Source of the DNA: Chloroflexota bacterium
GTDB lineage: Bacteria; Chloroflexota; Anaerolineae; Anaerolineales; E44-bin32
Assembly: GCA_022561385.1 (NCBI GenBank)
Contig: JADFRG010000016.1
Coordinates: 1-56,849 of the forward strand
Length of the DNA: 56,849 nucleotides
Reading direction: 5' to 3'
Shown here piece by piece: positions 25,947 to 33,744 of the stretch. The notes under the pieces were generated by a model, which saw only the letters and a list, made by a program, of their open reading frames with translations, did not search any database and was not told where the DNA came from. The position numbers were made by a program, and so were the translations under genes. Position 1 is the first letter of the stretch, and each line of letters begins with the position of its first letter.

Positions 25947-26656
25947 GGTGTGTCCAGAGAACCTGTGTCCTCGGCCGCAGGGGAGCCTCCTTTTTCCTGC
26001 TCGAGCAGCTCCTGCAAACGGGGATGATCGGCGTAGTGGCCCCAGTACCGCCGCGGCAGTAAAACCGCGATGCGGCACATGAGTTCATCTGTGTTCTTCC
26101 GCAGGGAGGCCGCCTGGCTGTTCCCGTCCAGGGGCGGAAGCATAAACGGCTTTCCTATTCGCAGCGTGATCCGGGGGCGTCGGAACCGCCGAAAGAGGGT
26201 TCGCATCGCCTCATCTGTCCCGATAAAACCTGTGGGTATAACCGGTACGTTTGCCTCGGCCGCGAGGTAAGCAGCACCGGTTTTGCCACGTTGCAGCGTT
26301 CCCTGCCTGCTGCGAGTGCCTTCCGGGGCAAGCACGAACGGCCGGCCGGATTTCAACCAGTTTATGGCCTCCTGCAAGGCGGATCGGTCGACCTTGCCGC
26401 GCACAATGAAGATGCCGCCGCTCATGTGGACGATCGGGGCCAGAAGCGGGTGGCTGCTCCATTTTGCGGCGACCCATGCCTTGAGGTCCCGTCTCCCAAA
26501 GAAAGTCAACCCCATCGGGATGTCGACCATACTCATATGGTTGCTGACAATGAGGTAGGCACCCGACTTGGGCAGGTTCTCCCGCCCCTCAATGTTTGGC
26601 CTCGAGAGCAAGTTGATCAGAACAAAGAACATTCCGCGCATCAGACGATTTAGCAT
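25943..26656 (-). CDS. plsC: 1-acyl-sn-glycerol-3-phosphate acyltransferase
   Basis: A 237-residue PlsC-type acyltransferase that makes phosphatidic acid from lysophosphatidic acid at the membrane. The HxxxxD box is NHMSMVDIP (about residues 38-44) and the second motif is PEGTRSRQG. An N-terminal hydrophobic helix anchors it. ATG at 26656, about ten bases after the likely transcription start set by TACAAT at 26671-26666, so the leader is almost absent. Confidence 0.9.
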   Translation of the reverse strand: MLNRLMRGMFFVLINLLSRPNIEGRENLPKSGAYLIVSNHMSMVDIPMGLTFFGRRDLKAWVAAKWSSHPLLAPIVHMSGGIFIVRGKVDRSALQEAINWLKSGRPFVLAPEGTRSRQGTLQRGKTGAAYLAAEANVPVIPTGFIGTDEAMRTLFRRFRRPRITLRIGKPFMLPPLDGNSQAASLRKNTDELMCRIAVLLPRRYWGHYADHPRLQELLEQEKGGSPAAEDTGSLDTP

Positions 26657-26664
26657 TTGTGCTC

Positions 26665-26696
26665 GATTGTAGACGCACTTTCGGAGTGTTACAATC
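26665..26696. promoter_or_regulatory. Symmetrical bidirectional promoter
   Basis: GATTGTA (26665-26671) and TACAATC (26690-26696) are inverted copies. Plus strand: TTGTAG (26667-26672), 17 bp, TACAAT (26690-26695). Minus strand: TTGTAA (26694-26689), 17 bp, TACAAT (26671-26666). Each -10 is the complement of most of the other promoter's -35. It would serve plsC to the left and the 492-residue gene to the right. CACT and AGTG add symmetry inside the spacer. Confidence 0.55.
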
Positions 26697-26839
26697 CGCG
26701 CCCGGTGCCAGTTAGAGACCTAAGCAGTACAATCGCCGGCAAAATGCGGGTCACCGGGAGATTACAATGAAATCGCATCGCATCTCACTGAGGGGTGTTC
26801 CAACGGATGCGGGATAATAGGGACTAGGAGGATCACTGC

Positions 26840-28318
26840 ATGAGTTCAACGCTCGAGCGGACCGTAGCCACGCCAAGCTCGACGACGAGCAAGCCCATTC
26901 ACGCCTGGCTTAAACAGCTGAGAGTGAGCTACGTGCCGGGCGAGACCAGCGCTACGATGGATGTGTTCGCAGAACGGCTATTCGAACAATTCGCTGCTCT
27001 GGAACACGAAGTGCTTGCCCAACCAGAAGGCCATATCGATGTCTTGTTTGCCACGGCTCGCTACGGCGAGCCGGTTCCATGGAGGCAAGCATTGCTGTTC
27101 ACCGCTCGCCGGCGTTACGGTCTTGAAAACGACCCGGAGCCGATCACGCTCGTGGATATGACCTTGAAGGAATACGAAGGCGCGCTTGAGCATCTCGCCG
27201 AAGCGCTGGACCGTGAGCCGCCGGACCCGGCCGATTTCGAATTCCCAGGGCTTGCCCCTGATTCTTATCGAGTGCTGGTCGACCAGGGTCGCCGCGGAGG
27301 GCCGATACTGGCCCTCGAACGTTTAGTGCAAGCGCACGCCAAGAGCATCCGCGTCATCTTGATGGTGGGAGATGAGGTGCCCCTCTGGGCTCATTACTTT
27401 GATTTGGTCGGAGGGCACCCCAAGATCGAGCTGGCCGACGAGGCAGACTATCGGGACCTGGTGATGCGGGTGGTGACCGTGATGAGCACCGAAGAGGTGA
27501 CCCACCACGAGGTCGCGGGCGAGCCACTTCCCAATGCGGAATGGGTGCGCTCGGAAGGCCGAAAGGGCATGCTTCAAGCCGGGCCGGAACTGGGCCGCCG
27601 AAAATTCTTCACCGCCATGGTGCGGATTTCCGATATAGTTCAAGTACCGGCGGTTTCTCAGGGCGTGGCCAGTCAGTACAGCGAGGGCTGCTTCGCGACC
27701 TGGGATCCCGGGATAGGTGCGTTGATCGCAACGGTCACAGGAAGTGCCCGGCCGGTCGAAAAGGACGACTTGAAGGATCAGGATTTGGCGGTGATCATTG
27801 GCGTTCGTGAAGATGGATTGGGAGCACTGGTCAGGCACGTGGAGGGCAAACAGAACGACCCGCCCTCTTCGGAGGCGGTAGAGTTGATGGATATGGACAC
27901 TTTGCTGCCGCGAGTGGACCTGGACGGAACCCAGGTGCCGGTCGTTCGTTCGAAACTACACGGACACCGGGGAATTGCCAGCTACGATCCAGAGCAAGTG
28001 GAATATGCGCCGCTGGACCCCCCTTATTATCACTACCCGGTTTCCTGTGCGACCTCCGCACAAGCAGAGGGAATCAAAGGGGCCTTTTCTCGAGCTGAAG
28101 CGCTGCTGAACCCGAACGACCCGCGCCAGCTTGCCTTTACGGTGCTACCGGGGCACGGTGTAATAATTGCGGAAAAGTGGGTGCCTGGGAAGGTGCCGTT
28201 CCAATTCATCTGGGAGGCCATGGATTCCGGTGCACTGCAGGTGGATAATCGGGTGCCGCAGGGCATGTACCGGTATATAGAAAACGGGGATGGCGCAATG
28301 GTTCTGGACGAAAGCTAA
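26840..28318 (+). CDS. Unrecognised 492-residue protein
   Basis: A well-formed soluble protein without signal peptide or membrane helix. ATG at 26840 follows AGGAGG at 7 bases, and a strong terminator follows the stop. I do not recognise a family. The first 200 residues are acidic and helical. The second half has conserved-looking stretches, RRKFFTAMVRISDIVQVPAV and YSEGCFATWDPGIGALIATV, then YYHYPVSCATSAQAEGIKGA and a short beta-rich end. The Cys/Trp/Asp cluster in the second could be an active site or metal site, but this is a guess. Codon use looks like its neighbours. Its leader of about 140 nt is long for this window. Confidence 0.75.
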   Translation: MSSTLERTVATPSSTTSKPIHAWLKQLRVSYVPGETSATMDVFAERLFEQFAALEHEVLAQPEGHIDVLFATARYGEPVPWRQALLFTARRRYGLENDPEPITLVDMTLKEYEGALEHLAEALDREPPDPADFEFPGLAPDSYRVLVDQGRRGGPILALERLVQAHAKSIRVILMVGDEVPLWAHYFDLVGGHPKIELADEADYRDLVMRVVTVMSTEEVTHHEVAGEPLPNAEWVRSEGRKGMLQAGPELGRRKFFTAMVRISDIVQVPAVSQGVASQYSEGCFATWDPGIGALIATVTGSARPVEKDDLKDQDLAVIIGVREDGLGALVRHVEGKQNDPPSSEAVELMDMDTLLPRVDLDGTQVPVVRSKLHGHRGIASYDPEQVEYAPLDPPYYHYPVSCATSAQAEGIKGAFSRAEALLNPNDPRQLAFTVLPGHGVIIAEKWVPGKVPFQFIWEAMDSGALQVDNRVPQGMYRYIENGDGAMVLDES

Positions 28319-28342
28319 CACGGTCTGAATGTTACGCCAGGC

Positions 28343-28376
28343 GAGCCGGCCGCTATTGCGACCGGCTCTTTTTATT
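28343..28376 (+). terminator. Rho-independent terminator
   Basis: Stem GAGCCGG (28343-28349) with CCGGCTC (28362-28368), then TTTTTATT. Ends the 492-residue gene 25 bp after its stop. Confidence 0.85.
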
Positions 28377-28415
28377 GGCGAAAGTGGGCCCCTGACCCGG
28401 GAATCGAGCGGTGAG

Positions 28416-28988
28416 TTATCCTAGAAGCCCTCCGGCCGCCGCGGCCCCGAACCCCAACAAGCCAATGACAAACGTCGCACCGAGGCTTATGACACCGATC
28501 ACCACCCAGGCAATCACCACCGTAACGATCACTTTTAACCAGTCCAAATCCAGGGCCTCTTTGACGGCGATTGACGAGGCCACCAGGCCTGCTAGCGCCG
28601 CCACAAGCCGCACGGGCCCAACGATACAGGCCAGCGCGCCGATGGCGCCCAGTACGCCCAACACCCCGACCGCCTGCCACACATAGGCAAGCCCGAGGGT
28701 ACGAACGAGCTCATCGAATGTCACTTCGGCCTTGAAGATAGTTCGACCGATCCAGCTCACGACTACGGCGCCCACTGCAAATGCCACGAGCGCAAAGACG
28801 GTGCCGATGACGGTGCGTACAAGCCAGCCGAAGAGATCGTCAAAACCCCCGCCGGCACTTGCGCCCAGCTGGCTCAATACGCTGACTACCGCGACAATAA
28901 TCCAGGCGGTGCTCGTAAAAGTGGTATCGTGTTCGACCTCCAAGTAAATGCCTTTCCGGAACGTAAAAGCACCGATGATGCGGTCCAT
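28416..28988 (-). CDS. YIP1-family-like membrane protein
   Basis: A 190-residue integral membrane protein with about five helices and a soluble N-terminus. The pattern (short N-terminal segment, then FDELVRTLGLAYVWQAVGVLG and IVTVVIAWVVIGVISL) fits the Yip1 domain family, which in bacteria has no defined function. ATG at 28988. A GGGTGAG-CTGA-CTCACCC hairpin (29023-29040) lies upstream, between it and the LuxR-type gene on the same strand. Confidence 0.7.
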   Translation of the reverse strand: MDRIIGAFTFRKGIYLEVEHDTTFTSTAWIIVAVVSVLSQLGASAGGGFDDLFGWLVRTVIGTVFALVAFAVGAVVVSWIGRTIFKAEVTFDELVRTLGLAYVWQAVGVLGVLGAIGALACIVGPVRLVAALAGLVASSIAVKEALDLDWLKVIVTVVIAWVVIGVISLGATFVIGLLGFGAAAAGGLLG

Positions 28989-29197
28989 ACTGGTCTTCCT
29001 CCTCTGGCCAGCCCAGGCGAATGGGTGAGCTGACTCACCCCGATAACCCCCAAAAGACTACGGCGTTCCGGCCGATTACACGCGGCCCAACCTCTCCTCC
29101 ACAGAAGTCGGCGGTACCGTGCCAGCCCCCCCGATCCTCATCCAGTGGCACGTAGGGTCAACGGTTTAGGCCAGCCCGTGCGTCTGTAGGCGAACGT

Positions 29198-29752
29198 TTA
29201 GCGCTCGGGCTCCTCGCCCCAGGGATCCAGCGTATGGACAAGTAATCGCAGCTCCGACTTGCTGTGCAAGCCGAGCTTGGCCAGAGTGCTGCGTACATGA
29301 GACTTCACCGTTTCGCTGGAAATTCCCAGTTTGTAGGCTATCTCGTGATTGGTCAGCCCTCGCACGGTTAGTCGGGTCATGTCCTTTTCCCTTGGGGTGA
29401 GGATCCCGATGGCCGCCTCCGCCCGCACCCGGTCCGGCTCCTGATCCAGCCCTCGCGCCAGCAGCCTGGCGGCGAGGATCTCCGGAGCCCAGCGCCGTGT
29501 GAAGGCAGCCAGCCTCAACCGCGAGGATAGCTCGGGGCCGAGGAGAAACGACAAATCGGCCGGATACTCGGCCGAGGTCTCGCCGATCGCCCTGACGCGC
29601 TCGCGTGGACCGAGGCGGTAGATACGTACTTCGGGTTCTAAGGGTGAACCGTCCGCCGACTCAGGACGCAGGGACGGTTCCGGTCGGCTTGAGCTCTGGG
29701 ATGGGTCTTCAGGCGGACTGGAGGGTCGACCCCTCCGCGCGTTCGAGGCCAA
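29198..29752 (-). CDS. LuxR-type HTH regulator under an SOS-type promoter
   Basis: A 184-residue protein. The C-terminal 65 residues are a GerE/LuxR helix-turn-helix: LTPREKDMTRLTVRGLTNHE, then LGISSETVKSHVRSTLAKLG. There is no receiver domain or known ligand domain; the N-terminus is a Pro/Ser-rich, probably disordered tail (1-40) followed by an unassigned segment. Translation from the TTG at 29752 would begin only a few bases after the predicted transcription start. A downstream start is possible. The promoter contains a LexA-type box, so this regulator probably belongs to the DNA-damage response, passing the signal to other genes. Confidence 0.8.
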   Translation of the reverse strand: MASNARRGRPSSPPEDPSQSSSRPEPSLRPESADGSPLEPEVRIYRLGPRERVRAIGETSAEYPADLSFLLGPELSSRLRLAAFTRRWAPEILAARLLARGLDQEPDRVRAEAAIGILTPREKDMTRLTVRGLTNHEIAYKLGISSETVKSHVRSTLAKLGLHSKSELRLLVHTLDPWGEEPER

Positions 29753-29761
29753 GGTGGCCCG

Positions 29762-29790
29762 ATTATATAGAACAAACGTTCTACTGTCAA
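29762..29790 (-). promoter_or_regulatory. Consensus promoter with an SOS box filling the spacer
   Basis: On the minus strand TTGACA (29790-29785) and TATAAT (29767-29762) are both perfect and exactly 17 bp apart. The spacer holds TAGAACGTTTGTTCTA (29783-29768), which has the GAAC-N4-GTTC core. Bound LexA would block RNA polymerase completely. Confidence 0.82.
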
Positions 29791-29966
29791 CGGTCGTGGG
29801 CGACAGACCTGCACCGGTCGTGGATCCGGCTCACCCCCGAGCATGGCGTCGACCACGTCAGACCAAGCGACTCGATCCAGGCGCCGCGATCCGCCGAGAA
29901 CGCCTGGCGCCTCAGCCAGGCCCTGCCAGACTTATTCCGATCGCGGCTCGATCCGAGGCCGGGTGT

Positions 29967-31220
29967 TTATGGACTTCGCTCGAGGCGGTATATCCCGCCG
30001 TTGTGGTCGGCCAGATAGACGGCCCCGTCCACGCCGGTCCCGAATGAGCTGATATTGAACGGCGTGCTGAATAATTTCGAGTTCTGCCACAAACCGCTGG
30101 CATCCCGCAGCAGGCCCCAGATTTCTCCGGAGCAGTAGTCGCCATACAGGTACACCCCCCGCCACGCGGGCAGCTCGGGATCGCGCACGACCACCCCTCC
30201 GGTCACCGAGCAACCATCCGCCGGGTTGGGGTATTCCGCCACGGGATCGATCAGCCCCTCCGTTACCTGGCTGGCAAACGGGTGTTTTCCCTCCCGCAGC
30301 TTCCAGCCGAAGTTGGCGCCGCTCGGCGATCCGGCCGCCAGGAAGTCGATTTCCTCCCATCTGTCCTGGCCTACATCTCCAATATATAAGTCACCGGTTC
30401 GCGAGTCGAAGCTGAAGCGCCAGGGGTTCCGTAGGCCATAGGCCCAGATTTCCGGCCGGCCGCCGCCCGCGGCGAAGGGATTGTCGCCGGGGATCGCGTA
30501 CGGCTCCGCAGCCCCGACCTTAATACGCAGCAATTTGCCGAGCAAGGTATCCAGGTTTTGGCCGTTCCCGAATGTGTCGTCTCTCAAACCCCCGTCCCCG
30601 GTGGCTATATAAAGGAATCCATCCGGCCCGAAGTGCAAATCTCCCCCATTGTGATTTGTGAACGGTTGATCGATGCGCAAGACCGCCGATTCCGTGGAGG
30701 GATCGGTCGGACCCTCCCCCAGCCTGGCGGTGAAGCGGGATATCATTGTGTCTCCGCCCGCGTCCGTGTAGTTGACGTAAAATTCACCGGAGCGCGCAAA
30801 CTCCGGATCGAAGGCCAATCCCAGCAATCCCTGCTCAAATGACGAGCTGTTGACCCGGTCGCGAATATCCAGAAACGGTTCCTGGAGCACAATCCCGTCC
30901 TGCAGCACCAGAACGACCCCTCGTTGTTCTGCTATGAAGAGTCGGCCGTCTCCCGCGTGCCCGATCGCCACTGGTTTCTGAATTCCGTCTGCCACGATCG
31001 ACCATTGGTACCCGAGCGGGCCGGGCATCCCGGGCACGAATTCTGGGGTTGCGGTCGGCGGCGGGTCGGTCGGGGCGGGACTCGGTGGAAGGGTCGGGGC
31101 CGTGGTCCGGGTAGAAATGGCGGCCGGAGCGGCAGTTTCGCCCGGCGGAGAATCAGTCAGAGGGAGGCTGCAGGCTCCGAGCGACAGTAACAGGGGCAAA
31201 AGCAGGCGACGCAAATACAT
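29967..31220 (-). CDS. PQQ-type glucose/sorbosone dehydrogenase, lipoprotein
   Basis: A 417-residue extracytoplasmic beta-propeller. The start at 31220 gives a signal peptide with lipobox LSLGAC (Cys about 17), then a Thr/Pro-rich linker (about 25-60). The enzyme domain has NHNGGDLHFGPDGFLYIATGDG, the loop EIWAYGLRNPWRFSFD and DVGQDRWEEID, all hallmarks of the soluble aldose sugar dehydrogenase family that oxidises sugars with PQQ. Frame upstream of 31220 lies in the divergent pstS remnant and is not coding. TATAAG about 30 bp before the ATG could be the -10. Electron acceptor unknown. Confidence 0.9.
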   Translation of the reverse strand: MYLRRLLLPLLLSLGACSLPLTDSPPGETAAPAAISTRTTAPTLPPSPAPTDPPPTATPEFVPGMPGPLGYQWSIVADGIQKPVAIGHAGDGRLFIAEQRGVVLVLQDGIVLQEPFLDIRDRVNSSSFEQGLLGLAFDPEFARSGEFYVNYTDAGGDTMISRFTARLGEGPTDPSTESAVLRIDQPFTNHNGGDLHFGPDGFLYIATGDGGLRDDTFGNGQNLDTLLGKLLRIKVGAAEPYAIPGDNPFAAGGGRPEIWAYGLRNPWRFSFDSRTGDLYIGDVGQDRWEEIDFLAAGSPSGANFGWKLREGKHPFASQVTEGLIDPVAEYPNPADGCSVTGGVVVRDPELPAWRGVYLYGDYCSGEIWGLLRDASGLWQNSKLFSTPFNISSFGTGVDGAVYLADHNGGIYRLERSP

Positions 31221-31236
31221 AGGTTGAATCCAGCAG

Positions 31237-31896
31237 ATGAACGACAACTTATACCAGCAACAACTGGAATTCACATTCGAAGCGGTAGGTGGTGGCGACC
31301 GGCTGCCGTTCAGGCTCCGAAACGACCGCAAGATACACTTCCATCGCACGGTGTTCGTGTGGATCATGATCGCTGCCGTAGTAGCCGCATGCGGCAGCCC
31401 GCGCCCTGCCTCCCTATCTCCGAGGGAGGCGACCGGCGTGGAGCGATCTCCGGGGCCAGGTTTGGGCGACAGCAAGGGGATGCTCCCGGAAGTAAATCTG
31501 TTGGAACTGGGTGGCGCGATCGTTTCCGCTGGAAGCTCGACCGTTTTTCCCCTGACGGAGCGAATGGCAGAGCGCTTTATCGATGAAGGGTACGCTGGGC
31601 AGCTTACTATCGACAGCATCGGGAGCGGGGCCGGTTTTGAAAGACTCTGTGTAGCGGGCGAAATAGACATCTCGAATGCCAGCCGACCGATCAAGGAAAG
31701 TGAACTCAAGTCCTGTCAGGAGATTGGACGCGAGCCGATTGAGTTTCGAGTGGGTACCGACGCGCTGGCCGTTGCAATGAGTCGCGAGAACGATTTCGTG
31801 GACAACCTGACGCTCGAGCAGCTGGCTCAAGTGTTCTCGACTGCGGATACCTGGGCCGCGGTCGACCCGAGCTGGCCTCGACCTACACGATTGTGA
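31237..31896 (+). pseudogene. pstS remnant (phosphate-binding protein, truncated)
   Basis: The reading has a lipobox-like end of a signal peptide (IAAVVAACGS) and then clear PstS sequence: ISAGSST-type AGSSTVFPLTERMAERF, then GSGAGFERLCVAGEIDISNA, and [16 protein letters not shown] ending at VDPSWP. A full PstS would continue for about 130-150 residues. Instead the frame leaves homology at about 31870 and stops at 31896. PstS binds phosphate for the high-affinity importer. The start codon is only 16 bp from the divergent dehydrogenase start. Confidence 0.75.
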
Positions 31897-32066
31897 TCGT
31901 CACACATAACATGCAGCAAGCGGCCCGCGTGTCGGACTACACCGCTATGATGATGCTGGGAGAAGAGAAGGCTGGCGTGCTGATTGAGTATGACGAAACG
32001 AACACGATCTTCACTCGCCCGAGCGACCCGCGCACCGAAGATTACGTGACGGGCCGTTACGGATGA
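31869..32066 (+). pseudogene. pstB remnant (C-terminal 65 residues)
   Basis: In a different frame from pstS, positions 31869-32066 read [20 protein letters not shown] and continue through [10 protein letters not shown] to [10 protein letters not shown] and a stop. This is the H-loop and C-terminal end of the phosphate importer ATPase PstB. The rest of pstB, all of pstC and pstA and the end of pstS are missing, so a deletion of roughly 3 kb joined pstS to pstB, with the bases GAGCTGGCC at the joint readable in both frames. Confidence 0.85.
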
Positions 32067-32126
32067 GCCCTCTCAGTTCCTCCCCGCCGATGAGGATGAG
32101 ATCGGTGGCCGTTTGGAGACCGCGGC

Positions 32127-32825
32127 ATGCCTGAATTACACATCCGGTCCCGAGCCCAGCTCGACCGGGAGCTGGCGGCGATACGCGAACGCATGCTGGT
32201 ACTGGGTGGGAAAGTTGCCAAAACAATCGAAGTCTCCCTTCGGGCGCTTCGGCATGGGGACCCGGAATTGGCCGAAGCGGTTATCGCGGGCGACGCCAGA
32301 CTTAATGACTTGCGCTTCGAAATCGAAAAAGCATGTGAGTCGGTCATAGCCACGCAGCAACCGGCCGCTAGCGATTTGCGGGCGGTCGTCGCGGCCATGC
32401 ACATCGTTGTGGATCTGGAACGTATGGGGGATCACGCGGCCGGAATCGCGAAGACCGTACTGCTCATGGGCGATGATCGATTCGAGAGCCTCCCTGAAAC
32501 CCTGGAGCGAATGTCGGCGCGAACTCAGGACATGTTGCGACAGGTGGTGGATGTTTATGCAGAGGCGGACTACGATCGGGCCTACAACGTCGCGCTCATG
32601 GATGACAAGATCGATGACATCTACCAATCGCTCACCAACGAGCTGCTACAAGACATGTTGGAAGACGAAAAGTCGACCACCCGTGGGCTGTACCTGCTTT
32701 TTGCCGGTCATAACCTGGAGCGCATCGGAGATCGGGTCACCAACATCGCGGAGCGTGTGATTTTTATGGCCAGCGGCAAAATGAGGGAGCTCAATCCGGA
32801 GCCGGGGGAGGCCAGGATCTCCTGA
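32127..32825 (+). CDS. phoU: Phosphate signalling protein PhoU
   Basis: A 232-residue all-helical protein with two PhoU repeats. The metal-binding signatures [14 protein letters not shown] and [17 protein letters not shown] are both intact. PhoU normally links the Pst importer to the PhoR kinase and restrains phosphate uptake. It is full length although the pst genes before it are a scar, so either another Pst system exists elsewhere or it is losing its role. GGAG lies about nine bases before the ATG. Confidence 0.95.
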   Translation: MPELHIRSRAQLDRELAAIRERMLVLGGKVAKTIEVSLRALRHGDPELAEAVIAGDARLNDLRFEIEKACESVIATQQPAASDLRAVVAAMHIVVDLERMGDHAAGIAKTVLLMGDDRFESLPETLERMSARTQDMLRQVVDVYAEADYDRAYNVALMDDKIDDIYQSLTNELLQDMLEDEKSTTRGLYLLFAGHNLERIGDRVTNIAERVIFMASGKMRELNPEPGEARIS

Positions 32826-32944
32826 GCGACGGTGCCCGACGACCCAGAAGGGCCCCCCTCTCAAAGTTCACAGATCCGTACCAAGCCCGGGACCGCAAAC
32901 ATCCGGATTTTTCTGAAGAACGTGTGATTCGGAGGGCATTGACA

Positions 32945-33640
32945 ATGAAGATTCGACAAGGAAGAGTCCTCGCCACTGGTTTTATATCTATTGGCTTGAT
33001 GGTGGTCACCGCATGTGGATCGGCCACGATCGAGACCGTCGCGGCGCCCCCAACTGCGCCTCCCGCGGCCGAGACCGTCGCGGCGCCTCCAACTGCGCCT
33101 CCCGCGGCCGAGGAAGGTGAGGCCGCTCTTCAATGGTCCTCCCCGCCGACGATGGAGATCGATCGCTCCAAATCCTACGAGGCTGTATTCGTGACGGAGA
33201 TCGGCGATATCAGAGTGCGGCTTTTTGCTGATCAAGCTCCGGTGACGGTCAATAATTTTGTATTTCTGGCCAGGCAAGGCTACTACGACAATACAACCTT
33301 CCATCGCGTCCTACCTGGTTTCATGGCCCAGGGCGGCGATCCGACCGGTACAGGGAGCGGAGGGCCGGGTTACACGTTTGAAGATGAGTTCGACCCGGAT
33401 CTTCAATTTGATCGAGGCGGTTTGTTGGCGATGGCCAACCGCGGGCCAAACACCAACGGCGCGCAGTTCTTCATTACGTTGGCACCAACGCCTCACCTCA
33501 ACGGCCTTCACACCATCTTTGGCGAAGTGGTTGAAGGTGCTGACGTCCTCAGCAGCCTGAGGCTGCGGGACCCAGCGGCCAACCCCGATTACGAGGGAGA
33601 TGGCCTGGTTTCAATCGAGATCATCGAGCTCGATGAATAA
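32945..33640 (+). CDS. Cyclophilin-type peptidyl-prolyl isomerase, lipoprotein
   Basis: A 231-residue protein. Signal peptide with lipobox-like VVTACGS (Cys about 24), a linker containing a perfect-length duplicated 13-residue unit, then the cyclophilin domain: [19 protein letters not shown], the active-site FHR Arg, [16 protein letters not shown] and [11 protein letters not shown]. It catalyses proline isomerisation in exported proteins on the outer face of the membrane. ATG at 32945. Confidence 0.93.
   Translation: MKIRQGRVLATGFISIGLMVVTACGSATIETVAAPPTAPPAAETVAAPPTAPPAAEEGEAALQWSSPPTMEIDRSKSYEAVFVTEIGDIRVRLFADQAPVTVNNFVFLARQGYYDNTTFHRVLPGFMAQGGDPTGTGSGGPGYTFEDEFDPDLQFDRGGLLAMANRGPNTNGAQFFITLAPTPHLNGLHTIFGEVVEGADVLSSLRLRDPAANPDYEGDGLVSIEIIELDE
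33032..33109 (+). repeat. 39-bp tandem duplication in the cyclophilin linker
   Basis: Two copies of a 39-bp unit (33032-33070 and 33071-33109) differ at one base and encode [13 protein letters not shown] twice. In-frame, so it only lengthens the flexible linker. Confidence 0.85.
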
Positions 33641-33744
33641 TTTCCCAAAAAGGAGCGGCGCCCTTCCAAAGTTGATGGCCCTCGCAGCAAGTTGACACGC
33701 ATTTCGGAAGGGCTGAAAACCCGCACGGTTAATGCGCGCCGATT

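Noticed and set aside
29967-31709. 580-residue version of the sugar dehydrogenase
   Set aside because: The extra N-terminal 163 residues are antisense to the pstS remnant; the ATG at 31220 gives a proper lipoprotein signal.
33032-33109. CRISPR-like or mobile repeat
   Set aside because: It is an in-frame duplication of a linker inside the cyclophilin gene.
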